DNA from: Eubacteriales bacterium
GTDB taxonomy: Bacteria; Bacillota; Clostridia; Peptostreptococcales; Anaerovoracaceae
Assembly: GCA_028706405.1 (NCBI GenBank)
Contig: JAQWBM010000027.1
Location: 1-33,148, forward strand
Length of the DNA: 33,148 nucleotides
Direction of reading: 5' to 3'
How positions within the stretch are numbered: the stretch's first letter is position 1; every line of letters begins with the position of its first letter. Shown piece by piece: positions 8,170-16,871 of this stretch. A program made the translations under genes and the position numbers. The notes under the pieces are model-generated. The model was not told the origin of the DNA, did not search any database, and saw nothing but the letters and a program-made list of their open reading frames with translations.

Positions 8170-8999
8170 TACCATTCACCTCCTAATTCTGTCACCGCAC
8201 TCTTTGCTTCTTCATCATTCGGAGCTTTTCCGTGCCAGCCGGCATTATCTTCCATAAAGCATACGCCTTTTCCCTTAGATGTTTTTGCAATGATCGCTGT
8301 GGGCTTTCCTTTGGTCTCACGAGCTTCCATCAATGCATTTACAATTTCCTTCATGTTGTGACCATCAATATTGATTACATGAAAACCAAAGCTCTTAAAT
8401 TTTTCATCAATAGGTGTAACCGTCATGACTTCATCATTTTTTCCGTCAATCTGCAATCCGTTCCAGTCGATTATTGCGGTCAGATTATCTAGTTTATAAT
8501 GAGCGGAGGCCATTGCTGCCTCCCAGATGATCCCCTCCTGCAGCTCTCCGTCTCCAAGCAATGCGTATATTCTTGCAGGTGACTGATTAAGCTTGTTTGC
8601 CATGGCCATTCCAACGGATGACGAGAAGCCCTGTCCCAAAGATCCCGTTGACATCTCAACGCCCGGTACCTTCTTCATATCAGGATGTCCCTGTAGCATG
8701 GAGCCCAGCTTACGGAATGTTATCAACTCTTCATTAGAGAAAAATCCCCTGTGAGCCAGTGTCGCATACAACACCGGGGTAGCATGCCCTTTCGATAGAA
8801 CAAATTTGTCTCTGCCTTCCATTTTCGGGTCATTGGGGTCAATGTTCATTTCGTGAAAATACAAAACAGTCAAAATATCCGCCGCAGACAGTGATCCCCC
8901 CGGGTGTCCTGAACCCGCATGATATGTTTCCTTTATGATATCTATACGAACATCACATGCAATTTTTTTAAGCTTTTCAAAGTCAATCGACATTTTCAT
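8169..8999 (-). CDS. transketolase, N-terminal (diphosphate-binding) subunit
   Basis: First half of the split transketolase, 276 residues. Thiamine-diphosphate and substrate motifs are visible: HAGSGHPGGSLSAADIL near the N-terminus, DKFVLSKGHATPVLYA, and GDGELQEGIIWEA followed after about 20 residues by DWNGLQIDG (the GDG...N metal-binding motif). The ATG at 8999 overlaps the tagA stop as ATGA; a second ATG at 8993 has a better spacing to GAGGAGG, so the true N-terminus may be two residues shorter. Being coupled to tagA/csaB is unusual for a central-metabolism enzyme and may simply reflect operon merging, or a supply of sugar phosphates to wall polymers. Confidence 0.96.
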   Translation of the reverse strand: MKMSIDFEKLKKIACDVRIDIIKETYHAGSGHPGGSLSAADILTVLYFHEMNIDPNDPKMEGRDKFVLSKGHATPVLYATLAHRGFFSNEELITFRKLGSMLQGHPDMKKVPGVEMSTGSLGQGFSSSVGMAMANKLNQSPARIYALLGDGELQEGIIWEAAMASAHYKLDNLTAIIDWNGLQIDGKNDEVMTVTPIDEKFKSFGFHVINIDGHNMKEIVNALMEARETKGKPTAIIAKTSKGKGVCFMEDNAGWHGKAPNDEEAKSAVTELGGEW

Positions 9000-9757
9000 T
9001 TTCCTCCTCTTAATTTGCTGACAACTACTTTTATCATAAAAAGCGGCAGTATCATCATTCTTTTATACCTGCCAGGTTCCTGTATTAATCTGTATAACCA
9101 CTCCAGTCCATGCTTTCGATAAAACATCGGCGCCCGCTTCAACATACCTGCCCACACGTCCAAACTGCCTCCTACACCGATGGCTCCTTTCACATTTAGC
9201 TTATCCTGATGCATGAACATGAATTTCTCCTGCTTTGGCGAACCCATTGCAACACACAGGAAATCAGCTCCGGAATCGTTGATTTTTCTAACGATTTCCT
9301 CTTCATCATTCTCCTTGAAATACCCATGATGAGTTCCGGCAACACTAAGATTTGGATACTCTTTCTTTATATTTTCAGCTGCAACTGCTGCAATCCCAAG
9401 TGAATTGCCGTCTTCCGGCTTGCTCCCAAGGAAAAAAACAGACAACCCCGTTTCTTCCAAACATCCCAGTATCCTGCCCAAAAAATCGATTCCGGTTACT
9501 CTCTCTTTCAGAGGCATTCCCATTATTTTAGAAGCATAAACCAACCCTATCCCATCCGGTATCACCAAATCGGCAGATTCGAGAATACGCTTCAGCTGCT
9601 TATCTTTAGAAGCGTTAACTATGATTTCGGAGTTTGGCGTCACAACGAGACTACAATTTTCCGTCTTCATCAATTCTTGGAAAATTGACATGGCTTCTGT
9701 CTCATCTACCAGGTCAACAGGAATGTCTAAAATTCTTATTCTTTTATTGCTTGGCAT
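8996..9757 (-). CDS. tagA: WecB/TagA/CpsF family glycosyltransferase (N-acetylmannosaminyltransferase)
   Basis: A 253-residue GT26 enzyme. Members transfer N-acetylmannosamine from UDP-ManNAc to undecaprenyl-diphosphate-linked GlcNAc, the first committed step in wall teichoic acid or related secondary wall polymer synthesis. Family motifs: VVTPNSEII with T40, and LVIPDGIGLV with D68 (the proposed catalytic base), then ERVTGIDF and CVAMGSPKQEKF. The C-terminus (WLYRLIQEPGRYKRM...) is the typical basic/hydrophobic membrane-docking tail. ATG 9757 follows AAGGGA at 8 bases. It lies 70 bases after csaB; that gap holds a short inverted repeat (AGGGC/GCCCT near 9805). Exact donor sugar cannot be read from sequence. 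Confidence 0.93.
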   Translation of the reverse strand: MPSNKRIRILDIPVDLVDETEAMSIFQELMKTENCSLVVTPNSEIIVNASKDKQLKRILESADLVIPDGIGLVYASKIMGMPLKERVTGIDFLGRILGCLEETGLSVFFLGSKPEDGNSLGIAAVAAENIKKEYPNLSVAGTHHGYFKENDEEEIVRKINDSGADFLCVAMGSPKQEKFMFMHQDKLNVKGAIGVGGSLDVWAGMLKRAPMFYRKHGLEWLYRLIQEPGRYKRMMILPLFMIKVVVSKLRGGK

Positions 9758-9827
9758 ATTATAATTCCCTTATTAGTTATTATTTGATTACTGTGCCGCT
9801 CTAGGGCATTCGCCCTGTAGCCGCTTT

Positions 9828-10934
9828 TTACCCCGTCTTATGCTTCATCAGTTCCTGAATCAGCTCCTCGTTCTTATCAAGACTTTTAATCAGTATTTTG
9901 ATCCGTGTTCGCATCTTCTCCCGGATATTTTCGGCATCGGCAATAGTTTTTTCTAATTCTTCCATGAAAAAATTATTTTTGAAATCGTACATGCTGCACA
10001 TGGCTTTCATATCCAGAGAACTCATAAAGGAGTTGATTTTGGGGTCATAAGAGATTGCGATCATTGGTACATCCATAATTGCCGCATGGATGAGCGCGTG
10101 AAGACGGACACCAACCAGCACATCCATGTTCCCTATAATACTGAGCATTTCATTGGTCAAGTATTTATGCTTGATGCAGCATACATCACTCCCAAGCCTG
10201 GATTCAATTTCTTCTATTACTGCCATATCTTCAGAATAATGAAACGGGATCAATACGATTTGAGCTTTATGCTCATCTACGAGTCTGCGTATGGAAATAC
10301 AGATTTCATCTACAAAGCTGCTCTTAACTTTTTTCTCTCTGATAGCGAAGCCGACAATCATTCTGCCCTGTTCAGGAATAAATCTTTCCTTCTGCAAAAT
10401 TTCTCTTCCGATTGCAAGATCTGCTTTTTTTATTCTAAGAACCGGATCAGCTGTTACAATAATATTTTCCGCCCTTACACCTATTTCAGTCAAAAGCTCC
10501 TTGGAGGTTTCGTCCCTCACCACAATACCGTGGACTTTTCGCAATGTAAAGGCGGTCAGTTTTCTATTTGTTTTCGACAGGATAGGACCAATTCCTTGGC
10601 TGTAAACAAACACCTTCTTCCTGAAAAGAAGTGCAATCCACATAATTATGAGATAATAAAGAATACTCTTTTTACTGGTCACATCCTGAAGGAGGCTTCC
10701 GCCCCCGCTTATAAGTAAATCGCATTTACGGATACCTTTGATAATATCCTTTATGGATTTTCGATTCAAAGAGTATACTTCATATTTTTGCGCCGTAAAC
10801 TCCGGACTTTTGGATAATACGGTAATCTCAATATCATCCATCTTCTCGCGAAGGTTGTCCACCACAGCGCTAAGTATGGATTCATCTCCAATATTATTAA
10901 ATCCATAGTAACCGGAAATCAGTATTCGTATCAT
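9828..10934 (-). CDS. csaB: polysaccharide pyruvyl transferase CsaB
   Basis: A 368-residue enzyme that adds ketal-linked pyruvate to the secondary cell-wall polymer, making the ligand bound by SLH domains of S-layer proteins. Diagnostic features are GYYGFNNIGDESIL near the N-terminus (8-21), LISGGGSLLQD, VYSQGIGPI, and the C-terminal half with VGVRLHALIHAAI and ISYDPKI, as in the CsaB family. The length agrees with the family. Its ATG directly follows the TAA of the DUF5693 gene, so the two are translated together. Presence of csaB suggests that this organism has SLH-anchored surface proteins; none is encoded in this window. Confidence 0.95.
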   Translation of the reverse strand: MIRILISGYYGFNNIGDESILSAVVDNLREKMDDIEITVLSKSPEFTAQKYEVYSLNRKSIKDIIKGIRKCDLLISGGGSLLQDVTSKKSILYYLIIMWIALLFRKKVFVYSQGIGPILSKTNRKLTAFTLRKVHGIVVRDETSKELLTEIGVRAENIIVTADPVLRIKKADLAIGREILQKERFIPEQGRMIVGFAIREKKVKSSFVDEICISIRRLVDEHKAQIVLIPFHYSEDMAVIEEIESRLGSDVCCIKHKYLTNEMLSIIGNMDVLVGVRLHALIHAAIMDVPMIAISYDPKINSFMSSLDMKAMCSMYDFKNNFFMEELEKTIADAENIREKMRTRIKILIKSLDKNEELIQELMKHKTG

Positions 10935-13112
10935 TTATCTTATCTGCCTTTCCAGTTTTTTATACAGCTTATGTCCGATCTCAAAGATGGCTATTCCTAT
11001 TATCCCGATTACGATTCCAAACAAGACTGCATACGCTGTTCTGTAAAACCCCAAATAAAGAGGCGTCCTGATATGCATAAAGGTGTTGACTACCGATGTC
11101 ATCCCGATGACAGAACCCAGCCCGAACAGGATCGGCCAGAGTTTGAACCTTCGGACGGAGGTATATACGAGCATCATTATCGAAGGGAATGCAAACAGGA
11201 ATTCCTTGTTTCTCGGTCTTGCGGTGAGGTTGTCCTCCAACGTATTTCTGAAGATCATTTCAAGGCTGGAAACCTCAATGGCGGAATCGTTCCCTGTCCT
11301 TTCAAGGTAGAAGTAGCCGACTATGAGAAGAACTGCGCCTAGAAGGATCATCCAGACCTTGATGCCGGCGTTCATAATATTTCTCAAGTCATTGTATTCC
11401 AGTATTCCTGGACGTTTTTTACCCGTCCCGAAGCCGTAATAGGCAAGATATGCGATTATGAAGAAAGCAAGGGGAAGCAGCTGGGCAAGCTTGACTCCCC
11501 TGAAGATATCGATCTCAAGCATATAATTGACCGACGAGATCGGAGAGGCGGTCATGACGCCTCCGATGATGGAGATCACAACGCCGGCAGCAAGGGTCAG
11601 TATGCCCAGGCCGATAACCTTCGGCAGACGCTCCCCGCAGTCCAGCGTATCGGCAAATTCCTTGCTCTGCCTGACGATGAACAGAGTCGCCACACATGGG
11701 AAAATCACCGCCGCAGCAAACGAAGTGATCAGCTCCGCATACTCCTGCATCACCGTGTAGGCTCCGGCAACTCCCAGGGCACCCAGGAGGAACATCCCTG
11801 CTTTCAGCCTTCTGCCGATGGGCAGGATGGCCCTGATGAGCAGCACCGCCGCCGCGATGCAGCCCAGCGCCATGACGACCTTGGCCCACAGGCTTACCTG
11901 ATACGGATCCATAATGGAAGCCTTATTTCCGAACTTTATATCATGGGTGGAAAGCCTTGATTCAAGATTAGAAAACATGGTCTTATATTCGTCAGGGTCT
12001 GTGACATAAACATACTGATCCCTGTACTCCTTGATGGGTTTGAAATAGATAACCCTGATGTTCCTCTCCACGATGGCCCGGAACAGCGTGTTTTCGATCT
12101 CCTTGGCCCCTTCGTAGCCGTAATACTGATATCTGTGCTGGATATAATCCCATACGCTGAATATCCTTACCGCATTGTAACCTGAGCGCATGACAATATT
12201 GTTCACCCCGTACTGGAGAATGTTCTGCCGCTGTGTGGTATTCTCAATGAGGCCGATGGTGATATTGTTTCCTGTAAGGTAGTCCTGGGCGGCGCCGACA
12301 CCGTCGTCATAGCCGATGACGCTTTCCCCGCCTACGATCATGTATTCGGGGACTTTGTCAAGCTCCCCGTAGCCGCTGATGACCGCTTCGGCATATTTTG
12401 TGTCGTTCCAGCCCGTATAGCTTGCCGTTCTAGGAATGACCTCCATTCCGGCATCCTCGATGATCTCTACCTTGGAGGGAAGCAGACCGAAGCTGATATA
12501 CATCAACTTTGAGCTTACGATCTCTTGTTTTTCCATGAAGTTCTTCTTAAAGATTGAGGTCACCAATTTATGCACTTCCGAATAAAGAGTGAGCTTCGCG
12601 GTCCCGTTTAATACAATGTACCCGCTTCCATCCCCCGCCTGCCAGATAAAATAGTTTTCCGGCTGATACCTTTCTCTCACCCCCGCAGATATAAAACCAA
12701 AGGTATCGGGAGAAGCCGCTTTGATAAGCACGTCGTATTTATCATAGCCGAACTCCGAAAACTCTCTGATGAAGTCCTCCGGATAATTTGATTGCCATTC
12801 CGCGTCTCTCATGACGATATCCATAACGGTCCCGCTGACCGGCAGATCCGAATCTTCCATGAGGCTGATCACACTTTCCTCTGCAAGCCCAACCTTGGTT
12901 ATCCCCATTTCCCTGAATTCTTTCAGCCACCATGAAATATCGTACTCCGACTGGTCCGCCATGGCTTTGAGTTCATTGTAATCCAGGACGATGTCATAGG
13001 TTTTATTATGGTTTTCTACGGAAATTCTGCTCCCAATCATAATCAATGAGACAATTACAGAGATTGCAATAATCAAAAGCAGAATTTTATTTTCCTTGAT
13101 AAGTAGTTTCAT
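10935..13112 (-). CDS. DUF5693 family multi-pass membrane protein
   Basis: A 725-residue membrane protein of unknown biochemical function that commonly neighbours csaB in Clostridia. From ATG 13112 (MKLLIKENK, preceded by AAGGAAGG) it has one N-terminal helix (about 8-28), an external domain of about 390 residues, then roughly nine hydrophobic segments to the C-terminus. The external part (AMADQSEYDISWWLKEFREMG and later repeats of GLIENTTQ, RVIYFKP) resembles the DUF5693 layout. A longer start at 13151 lacks a ribosome site. TATAAT on the minus strand at 13177-13172 may be its promoter, but the -35 is poor. The middle of the gene, about 11500-12900, is much richer in G and C than the flanks (one 60-base stretch exceeds 70%), hinting at allelic replacement. 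Confidence 0.85.
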   Translation of the reverse strand: MKLLIKENKILLLIIAISVIVSLIMIGSRISVENHNKTYDIVLDYNELKAMADQSEYDISWWLKEFREMGITKVGLAEESVISLMEDSDLPVSGTVMDIVMRDAEWQSNYPEDFIREFSEFGYDKYDVLIKAASPDTFGFISAGVRERYQPENYFIWQAGDGSGYIVLNGTAKLTLYSEVHKLVTSIFKKNFMEKQEIVSSKLMYISFGLLPSKVEIIEDAGMEVIPRTASYTGWNDTKYAEAVISGYGELDKVPEYMIVGGESVIGYDDGVGAAQDYLTGNNITIGLIENTTQRQNILQYGVNNIVMRSGYNAVRIFSVWDYIQHRYQYYGYEGAKEIENTLFRAIVERNIRVIYFKPIKEYRDQYVYVTDPDEYKTMFSNLESRLSTHDIKFGNKASIMDPYQVSLWAKVVMALGCIAAAVLLIRAILPIGRRLKAGMFLLGALGVAGAYTVMQEYAELITSFAAAVIFPCVATLFIVRQSKEFADTLDCGERLPKVIGLGILTLAAGVVISIIGGVMTASPISSVNYMLEIDIFRGVKLAQLLPLAFFIIAYLAYYGFGTGKKRPGILEYNDLRNIMNAGIKVWMILLGAVLLIVGYFYLERTGNDSAIEVSSLEMIFRNTLEDNLTARPRNKEFLFAFPSIMMLVYTSVRRFKLWPILFGLGSVIGMTSVVNTFMHIRTPLYLGFYRTAYAVLFGIVIGIIGIAIFEIGHKLYKKLERQIR

Positions 13113-13175
13113 CCCCTGTTTTCCTTCCTTGTTATGCATATAAGCTACCACTCATTGTACCTTTTTTTCTCATTA

Positions 13176-13215
13176 TAGTAAAGGAAAAAGGCGAAAAGGT
13201 AACTTCCTTTTCGCC
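13176..13215 (-). terminator. rho-independent terminator of the nnrD-TA-secreted protein unit
   Basis: On the minus strand GGCGAAAAGG (13215-13206), a six-base loop and CCTTTTCGCC (13199-13190) form a perfect 10-bp stem followed by TTTTTCCTTT. It begins 23 bases after the stop codon of the small secreted protein gene. Confidence 0.88.
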
Positions 13216-13237
13216 TGTTATTGCCTCGTTGTATATT

Positions 13238-13660
13238 TTATTGTATAGTATAGGTTCCGCGGACCATCACCCATATTTCTGTATTCGCCTGTATCCCTCT
13301 TCCGTCACTTCTCGGTATGAGAAGCAGATGATTTTGAGATATGCTTTTACCGGTCATTAAATCCATTGCCCCCGTTACATCGGAGACTCCGTTGGCTCCA
13401 TTGTCAATGGCGGTTGCTTCACCACTTCGGAGAATAACCTCCGTACCCTCATTTCCTATAAGTTTCTGTCCTGCCGTGAGCATTATGGACTTGTAAGTTT
13501 CTGTCGAACCACCACTGCTCATCAGCTCTGTGATCTGATTATCAACATAGCTTTTAGTCACCACTGGATCTTCTTTTGAGCCGGGAGTATCTGAAGCCGC
13601 GACCACCACTGTAAGACCGAGGATTGTAATAACTATAACCATTGCTATAACTCTTTTCAT
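13238..13660 (-). CDS. small exported protein of unknown function
   Basis: A 140-residue protein. Starting at ATG 13660 (AAGGAGGT six bases upstream) it has a signal peptide or anchor (MKRVIAMVIVITILGLTVVVAA), then SDTPGSKEDPVVTKSYVDNQ, a short helix and a compact beta-rich domain with GQKLIGNEGTEVILRSGEA, DVTGAMDL and NHLLLIPRSDGRGI. Similar small proteins with the G..EDP.VT.SY start occur in other Clostridia as hypothetical proteins; no function is known to me. The frame stays open for 44 codons upstream, but that stretch is arginine-rich, has no ribosome site, and is unlikely to be coding. It lies 190 bases after the toxin gene; no promoter is evident in that gap. Confidence 0.8.
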   Translation of the reverse strand: MKRVIAMVIVITILGLTVVVAASDTPGSKEDPVVTKSYVDNQITELMSSGGSTETYKSIMLTAGQKLIGNEGTEVILRSGEATAIDNGANGVSDVTGAMDLMTGKSISQNHLLLIPRSDGRGIQANTEIWVMVRGTYTIQ

Positions 13661-13850
13661 CTGTACCTCCTTGCTTGTTAATTTTACGTTATGCTTTGTT
13701 GCTGCTTCGTTCATGCTTGCTTGTGTATGTCTGTATACACGCGCTTCGCAATCTCTCACCGCGCCGCGCCTGCCGTGAAATTCCCTGCGCAATTTTACTT
13801 TTATAATTTCGCTTTTGTTAATTTCACCATAATACTGTGTTGCAAGCGGA

Positions 13851-14201
13851 TTAAAAGTCGATGATTCCTAAGCTTATCGTAAGTGCCTCATTTACTTCTG
13901 TAATAATGTCCTCGTCCACTTTCCCTATTCTTTCTTTCAATCTCTTTTTATCTATCGTCCTAAGCTGTTCCATAAGAACTACTGAATCTTTGTTCAATCC
14001 ATGACCCAAAGCACCGATTTCAACATGGGTGGGCAACTTCGACTTATTGATTTGTGAAGTCACAGCCGCTACGATTACCGTAGGGCTATATTTATTTCCA
14101 ATATCATTCTGCACTACCAGAACCGGTCTTACTCCGCCTTGTTCGGAGCCAATGACGGGACTCAGGTCTGCAAAAAAAATATCACCTTTCTTAACTATCA
14201 A
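13851..14201 (-). CDS. ndoA: mRNA interferase toxin, NdoA/MazF (PemK) family
   Basis: A 116-residue ribosome-independent endoribonuclease toxin that cuts mRNA (UACAU in the B. subtilis relative). Family motifs: [16 protein letters not shown] at the N-terminus, [16 protein letters not shown] with the catalytic arginine, [19 protein letters not shown] with the conserved threonine, and [14 protein letters not shown] chose TTG 14201 because the product then begins exactly like B. subtilis NdoA and has its length (116); GTG at 14210 would overlap the GGAGAG ribosome site. It overlaps the antitoxin gene by 11 bases. Position after nnrD resembles the chromosomal alr-ndoAI-ndoA locus of Bacilli, so this is a core, not a mobile, toxin. 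Confidence 0.94.
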   Translation of the reverse strand: MIVKKGDIFFADLSPVIGSEQGGVRPVLVVQNDIGNKYSPTVIVAAVTSQINKSKLPTHVEIGALGHGLNKDSVVLMEQLRTIDKKRLKERIGKVDEDIITEVNEALTISLGIIDF

Positions 14202-14373
14202 GCCATTCACTCTCCACTAAATATATTTCATAGCTTTCAAGATCTCTTCTATCCAGATCAATCCCTTCTTCTGAAAGGCTTTTATTGAGCGATCCCATTT
14301 TTTGATACCCAGTTTTCATTTCTTCAATTTCTTTTAATGAAGGACCGTTTGAATGTTTTGTAAAATTAGACAT
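14191..14373 (-). CDS. minimal MazE-like antitoxin without ribbon-helix-helix domain
   Basis: A 60-residue acidic protein directly upstream of, and overlapping, the toxin gene, hence the predicted antitoxin. The central part, [20 protein letters not shown] (18-37), resembles the toxin-binding C-terminal tail of Bacillus MazE (pattern M..GY..M...N...S.E), followed by an acidic LESYEIYL helix. The N-terminal ribbon-helix-helix DNA-binding domain that Bacillus MazE carries (about 50 residues) is absent: upstream of ATG 14373 there is a good GGGGTG site and no continuing homologous frame. So it probably neutralises NdoA but cannot autoregulate by DNA binding. Confidence 0.8.
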   Translation of the reverse strand: MSNFTKHSNGPSLKEIEEMKTGYQKMGSLNKSLSEEGIDLDRRDLESYEIYLVESEWLDS

Positions 14374-14460
14374 TTGTTCACCCCGATACTATTACTGCAA
14401 CAAACAGATCAAATTAACAATGACTCTGCCTATTATTATAATTGCTGTTATGCTTTTGTG

Positions 14461-15333
14461 TCAAATGTCTTGTTTTTCCATCGGCCCCTGGGCTTCTAAG
14501 GTGCCCTTGATAGCCAGAGGTACCATACTCACTATATCTGAAGCTATTAAACCATACTCTCCCTTTAGTTCTTTTGCCAAATCTCCTGCCAGACCATGCA
14601 AATACACTCCGGCCTTGGCTGCAGATTCTGGACTTAAACCTTGACCCGATAGGGCTGTAATGACTCCAGTCAGAACGTCTCCGCTTCCGCCTGTCGCCAT
14701 ACCGGGATTTCCTGTTGTATTAATATATGTTTTTCCGTTGGGTGTTGCCACAACACTGCCGGCGCCCTTAAGCACTGTTATCGCTCCTGTAACGGCGGCC
14801 AACTCCCTTGCGGATTGAAGCCTGTCCATGTTTATGTCGGCGGTTTTTCGGCCTAAAAGTCTTGCGGCCTCTCCGGGATGTGGAGTTATTATCAAAGCAG
14901 CCCTTGCATTACTCATAACATCCAAATCATCTCGAAGCAGGTTCAGACCGTCTGCATCCAATACAACCGGCTTATCCGTCATCTCTAAAATATTTCTGAT
15001 CAGAATCCCATCTTTTCTCTCAACCCCTAACCCCGGACCGATAGCAATGGCCGAATATTGCAACAAGTCTTCAAGTAAACGTTCTCTGGTTATACAGGTC
15101 GCCTCAGGGATTCCGATCTGCAAAATCGGGAAAAGCGCCTCGGGTACGGAAACTCTCACCAGACCCGCTCCCGTTCTTAATGCTGCCCTTGCACATAATA
15201 CCGCGGCCCCCGACATTCCTAACGATCCGGCATAAACCAGAACCTTTCCGCAATCGCCCTTATGTATATCCTGTTCACGTCTCTTAATAAAAGTATTGAC
15301 ATAAGATTGTGTAATTAAACCATTATTTTTCAT
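14461..15333 (-). CDS. nnrD: ADP-dependent NAD(P)H-hydrate dehydratase
   Basis: A 290-residue ribokinase-fold repair enzyme that converts the S form of hydrated NAD(P)H back to NAD(P)H using ADP. Motifs: HKGDCGKVLVYAGS (24-37), GAGLVRVSVPE, AIAIGPGLG (95-103), PVVLDADGLNLL (122-133), ITPHPGEAARLLG (149-161) and TGGSGDVLTGVI (214-225) with the catalytic aspartate. The epimerase domain (NnrE) that is often fused N-terminally is missing; the gene may be elsewhere. ATG 15333 is preceded by GGGAG at 11 bases; a GTG at 15360 would add nine residues. It lies 39 bases after mgtE and 87 before the antitoxin gene. Confidence 0.93.
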   Translation of the reverse strand: MKNNGLITQSYVNTFIKRREQDIHKGDCGKVLVYAGSLGMSGAAVLCARAALRTGAGLVRVSVPEALFPILQIGIPEATCITRERLLEDLLQYSAIAIGPGLGVERKDGILIRNILEMTDKPVVLDADGLNLLRDDLDVMSNARAALIITPHPGEAARLLGRKTADINMDRLQSARELAAVTGAITVLKGAGSVVATPNGKTYINTTGNPGMATGGSGDVLTGVITALSGQGLSPESAAKAGVYLHGLAGDLAKELKGEYGLIASDIVSMVPLAIKGTLEAQGPMEKQDI

Positions 15334-15372
15334 TTTTTTATATTCTCCCAAAAAACGCACTAATCATAACTT

Positions 15373-16746
15373 CTAAATACCTAATATTAGTGTCGCTAAC
15401 GCAAAATATGTCACAACGGATATCATATCTGTAAGCGAAGTAATCATGGGGCTAGCCATAAGTGCAGGGTCTATCCCTATCCTTTTTGCCGCCATCGGCA
15501 GTAACCCGCCTATTATTTTCGCAATCATAATGACAATCAGCATTGAAGAGCAAACAGTAAGTGCAATTAAAGACCCTTCTCCGTCCAGGAAAAATATTTT
15601 TGCAAAATTCAATATGCTAAGCAGCAATCCAACAAGGAAACTGACCCTGACTTCTTTCCAGAGTACCTTTCCGGCATCCTTTAATACCACTTCCCCCACA
15701 GCTATGCTGCGGATAATCAATGTTGACGATTGTGCTCCGGAGTTTCCCCCGGTTCCCATCAGCAGCGGCAAATAAGCAACAAGAACTATTACCTGGGATA
15801 GTATATTTTCAAACTTGGTTATAATAAATCCAGTGACCATCAACGCAAGCATCAGAAAGAAAAGCCATGGGAGTCTGTTCTTAACATGATTCCAGACACT
15901 CATGTCCAGGTATTCCTCTGTAGATACAGCAACACCGGCCATTTTATGAAAGTCCTCCGTAGTTTCTTCATCGATAACGTCCAAAATATCATCGACTGTG
16001 ATTATTCCTACAAGCCTATCTTCGTTATCAGCGACCGGGATTGCCAAAAACCCATATTTTTTAAACAAATCGGAAACATATTCTTGATCATCCAATACAT
16101 TTACATGGATAATATCCTCGTTCATCAAATCTTCCACCAGAGTGTGACCGTCCGATATTACCAGATTTCTAAGTGATACAATGCCTACGAGTTTTCTCCC
16201 TGCGTCCTTCACATAGCAGGTATAAACTGTTTCTCTGTCCATCCCTTCTTCTTTAATATGTCTTAACGCTTCCGCAACATTCATATCTCTTCTTAAGCTG
16301 ATATAGTCCGGTGTCATCAGGCCTCCGGCGCTTGTCTCCGGATAGTTTAAAAATGTGTTGATAAGCTTGCGTTCTTCCTTTGAGGTCTTTGAGAGAATTT
16401 TATCCACTACATTTGCGGGAAGCTCCTCAAGCACGTCTATCATGTCGTCAAAAGACAATTCATCGATTATATACTGTATTTCTTTATCCGTAATAACGCT
16501 GATAATTTCGATCTGATCGTCGATAGGAAGGTACGCAAAAACCTCCACCGAAACATCCTTGGGAAACGTGCGAAACAAAATGACCGCTTTTTCAATACCC
16601 AGTTCTTCTATAATCTCTTCCAGGATTTCCGCGATAATAACTGTATTATTCTTTAAAATTTCATCTCTTGCTCTGCTGTATTTTTTTGCTTCCAGTAATT
16701 CGAGAAGCGTCTGGATCGTTACATCCATTGTCAATTCATTATCCAT
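15373..16746 (-). CDS. mgtE: magnesium transporter MgtE
   Basis: A 457-residue Mg2+ channel with all family parts: cytosolic MgtE N domain of helical repeats (about 20-135; FAYLPIDDQIEII, LEELPANVVDKIL), two CBS domains (about 137-260, starting at GGLMTPDYISLRRDMNVAEALRHI-type sequence and ending ITVDDILDVIDEE), the plug helix, and five transmembrane helices (about 285-457) with GTGGNSGAQSSTLIIR, the pore-lining signature. High cytosolic Mg2+ closes the channel through the N and CBS domains. ATG 16746 has AAAGGAGG 9 bases upstream. The 340-base region before it carries a small ORF and a nested hairpin (16788-16935) rather than a recognisable M-box riboswitch. Confidence 0.97.
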   Translation of the reverse strand: MDNELTMDVTIQTLLELLEAKKYSRARDEILKNNTVIIAEILEEIIEELGIEKAVILFRTFPKDVSVEVFAYLPIDDQIEIISVITDKEIQYIIDELSFDDMIDVLEELPANVVDKILSKTSKEERKLINTFLNYPETSAGGLMTPDYISLRRDMNVAEALRHIKEEGMDRETVYTCYVKDAGRKLVGIVSLRNLVISDGHTLVEDLMNEDIIHVNVLDDQEYVSDLFKKYGFLAIPVADNEDRLVGIITVDDILDVIDEETTEDFHKMAGVAVSTEEYLDMSVWNHVKNRLPWLFFLMLALMVTGFIITKFENILSQVIVLVAYLPLLMGTGGNSGAQSSTLIIRSIAVGEVVLKDAGKVLWKEVRVSFLVGLLLSILNFAKIFFLDGEGSLIALTVCSSMLIVIMIAKIIGGLLPMAAKRIGIDPALMASPMITSLTDMISVVTYFALATLILGI

Positions 16747-16787
16747 GGGACTCTACCTCCTTTGTTGCATAAAACTTTGAAACTGTG

Positions 16788-16871
16788 TCACTGCAGGAAA
16801 ATGATCGGTCCCGGCTCTCGAACTGTATTTAGAAGCGTCATCGCCTTAAAGGCGCCGGAAAGCTACAGTGA
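16788..16871 (-). promoter_or_regulatory. structured leader RNA upstream of mgtE
   Basis: On the minus strand three helices nest. P1 pairs TCACTGTAG (16871-16863) with CTGCAGTGA (16796-16788), nine pairs including one G-U. Inside it, CCGGC pairs with GCCGG, and inside that CGCCT-TTA-AGGCG forms a tight hairpin that contains the stop codon of the small ORF at 16846-16935. The 5' arm of P1 lies within that ORF, so a ribosome finishing it would break P1. The mgtE ribosome site begins about 30 bases downstream. Pairing is read by eye, not folded by software. Confidence 0.5.

Noticed and set aside
9779..9827. Terminator between csaB and tagA
   Set aside because: Only a 5-bp AGGGC/GCCCT stem without a U-run on the minus strand; too weak to call.
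10086..10718. 210-codon plus-strand frame opposite csaB
   Set aside because: It lies wholly antisense to a convincing csaB, has no family resemblance and no ribosome site; it is a shadow frame.
11515..11889. 124-codon minus-strand frame within the DUF5693 gene
   Set aside because: Out of frame with the real gene and made of H, R, G, C-rich sequence typical of a GC-rich shadow.
13661..13792. 44-codon N-terminal extension of the small exported protein
   Set aside because: Arginine-rich and ahead of a perfect ribosome site; a signal peptide begins at the shorter start.
16768..16848. Read-through extension of the mgtE leader ORF past its TAA
   Set aside because: The frame stays open for about 26 codons after the stop, but that is expected by chance roughly a quarter of the time, and nothing indicates recoding.
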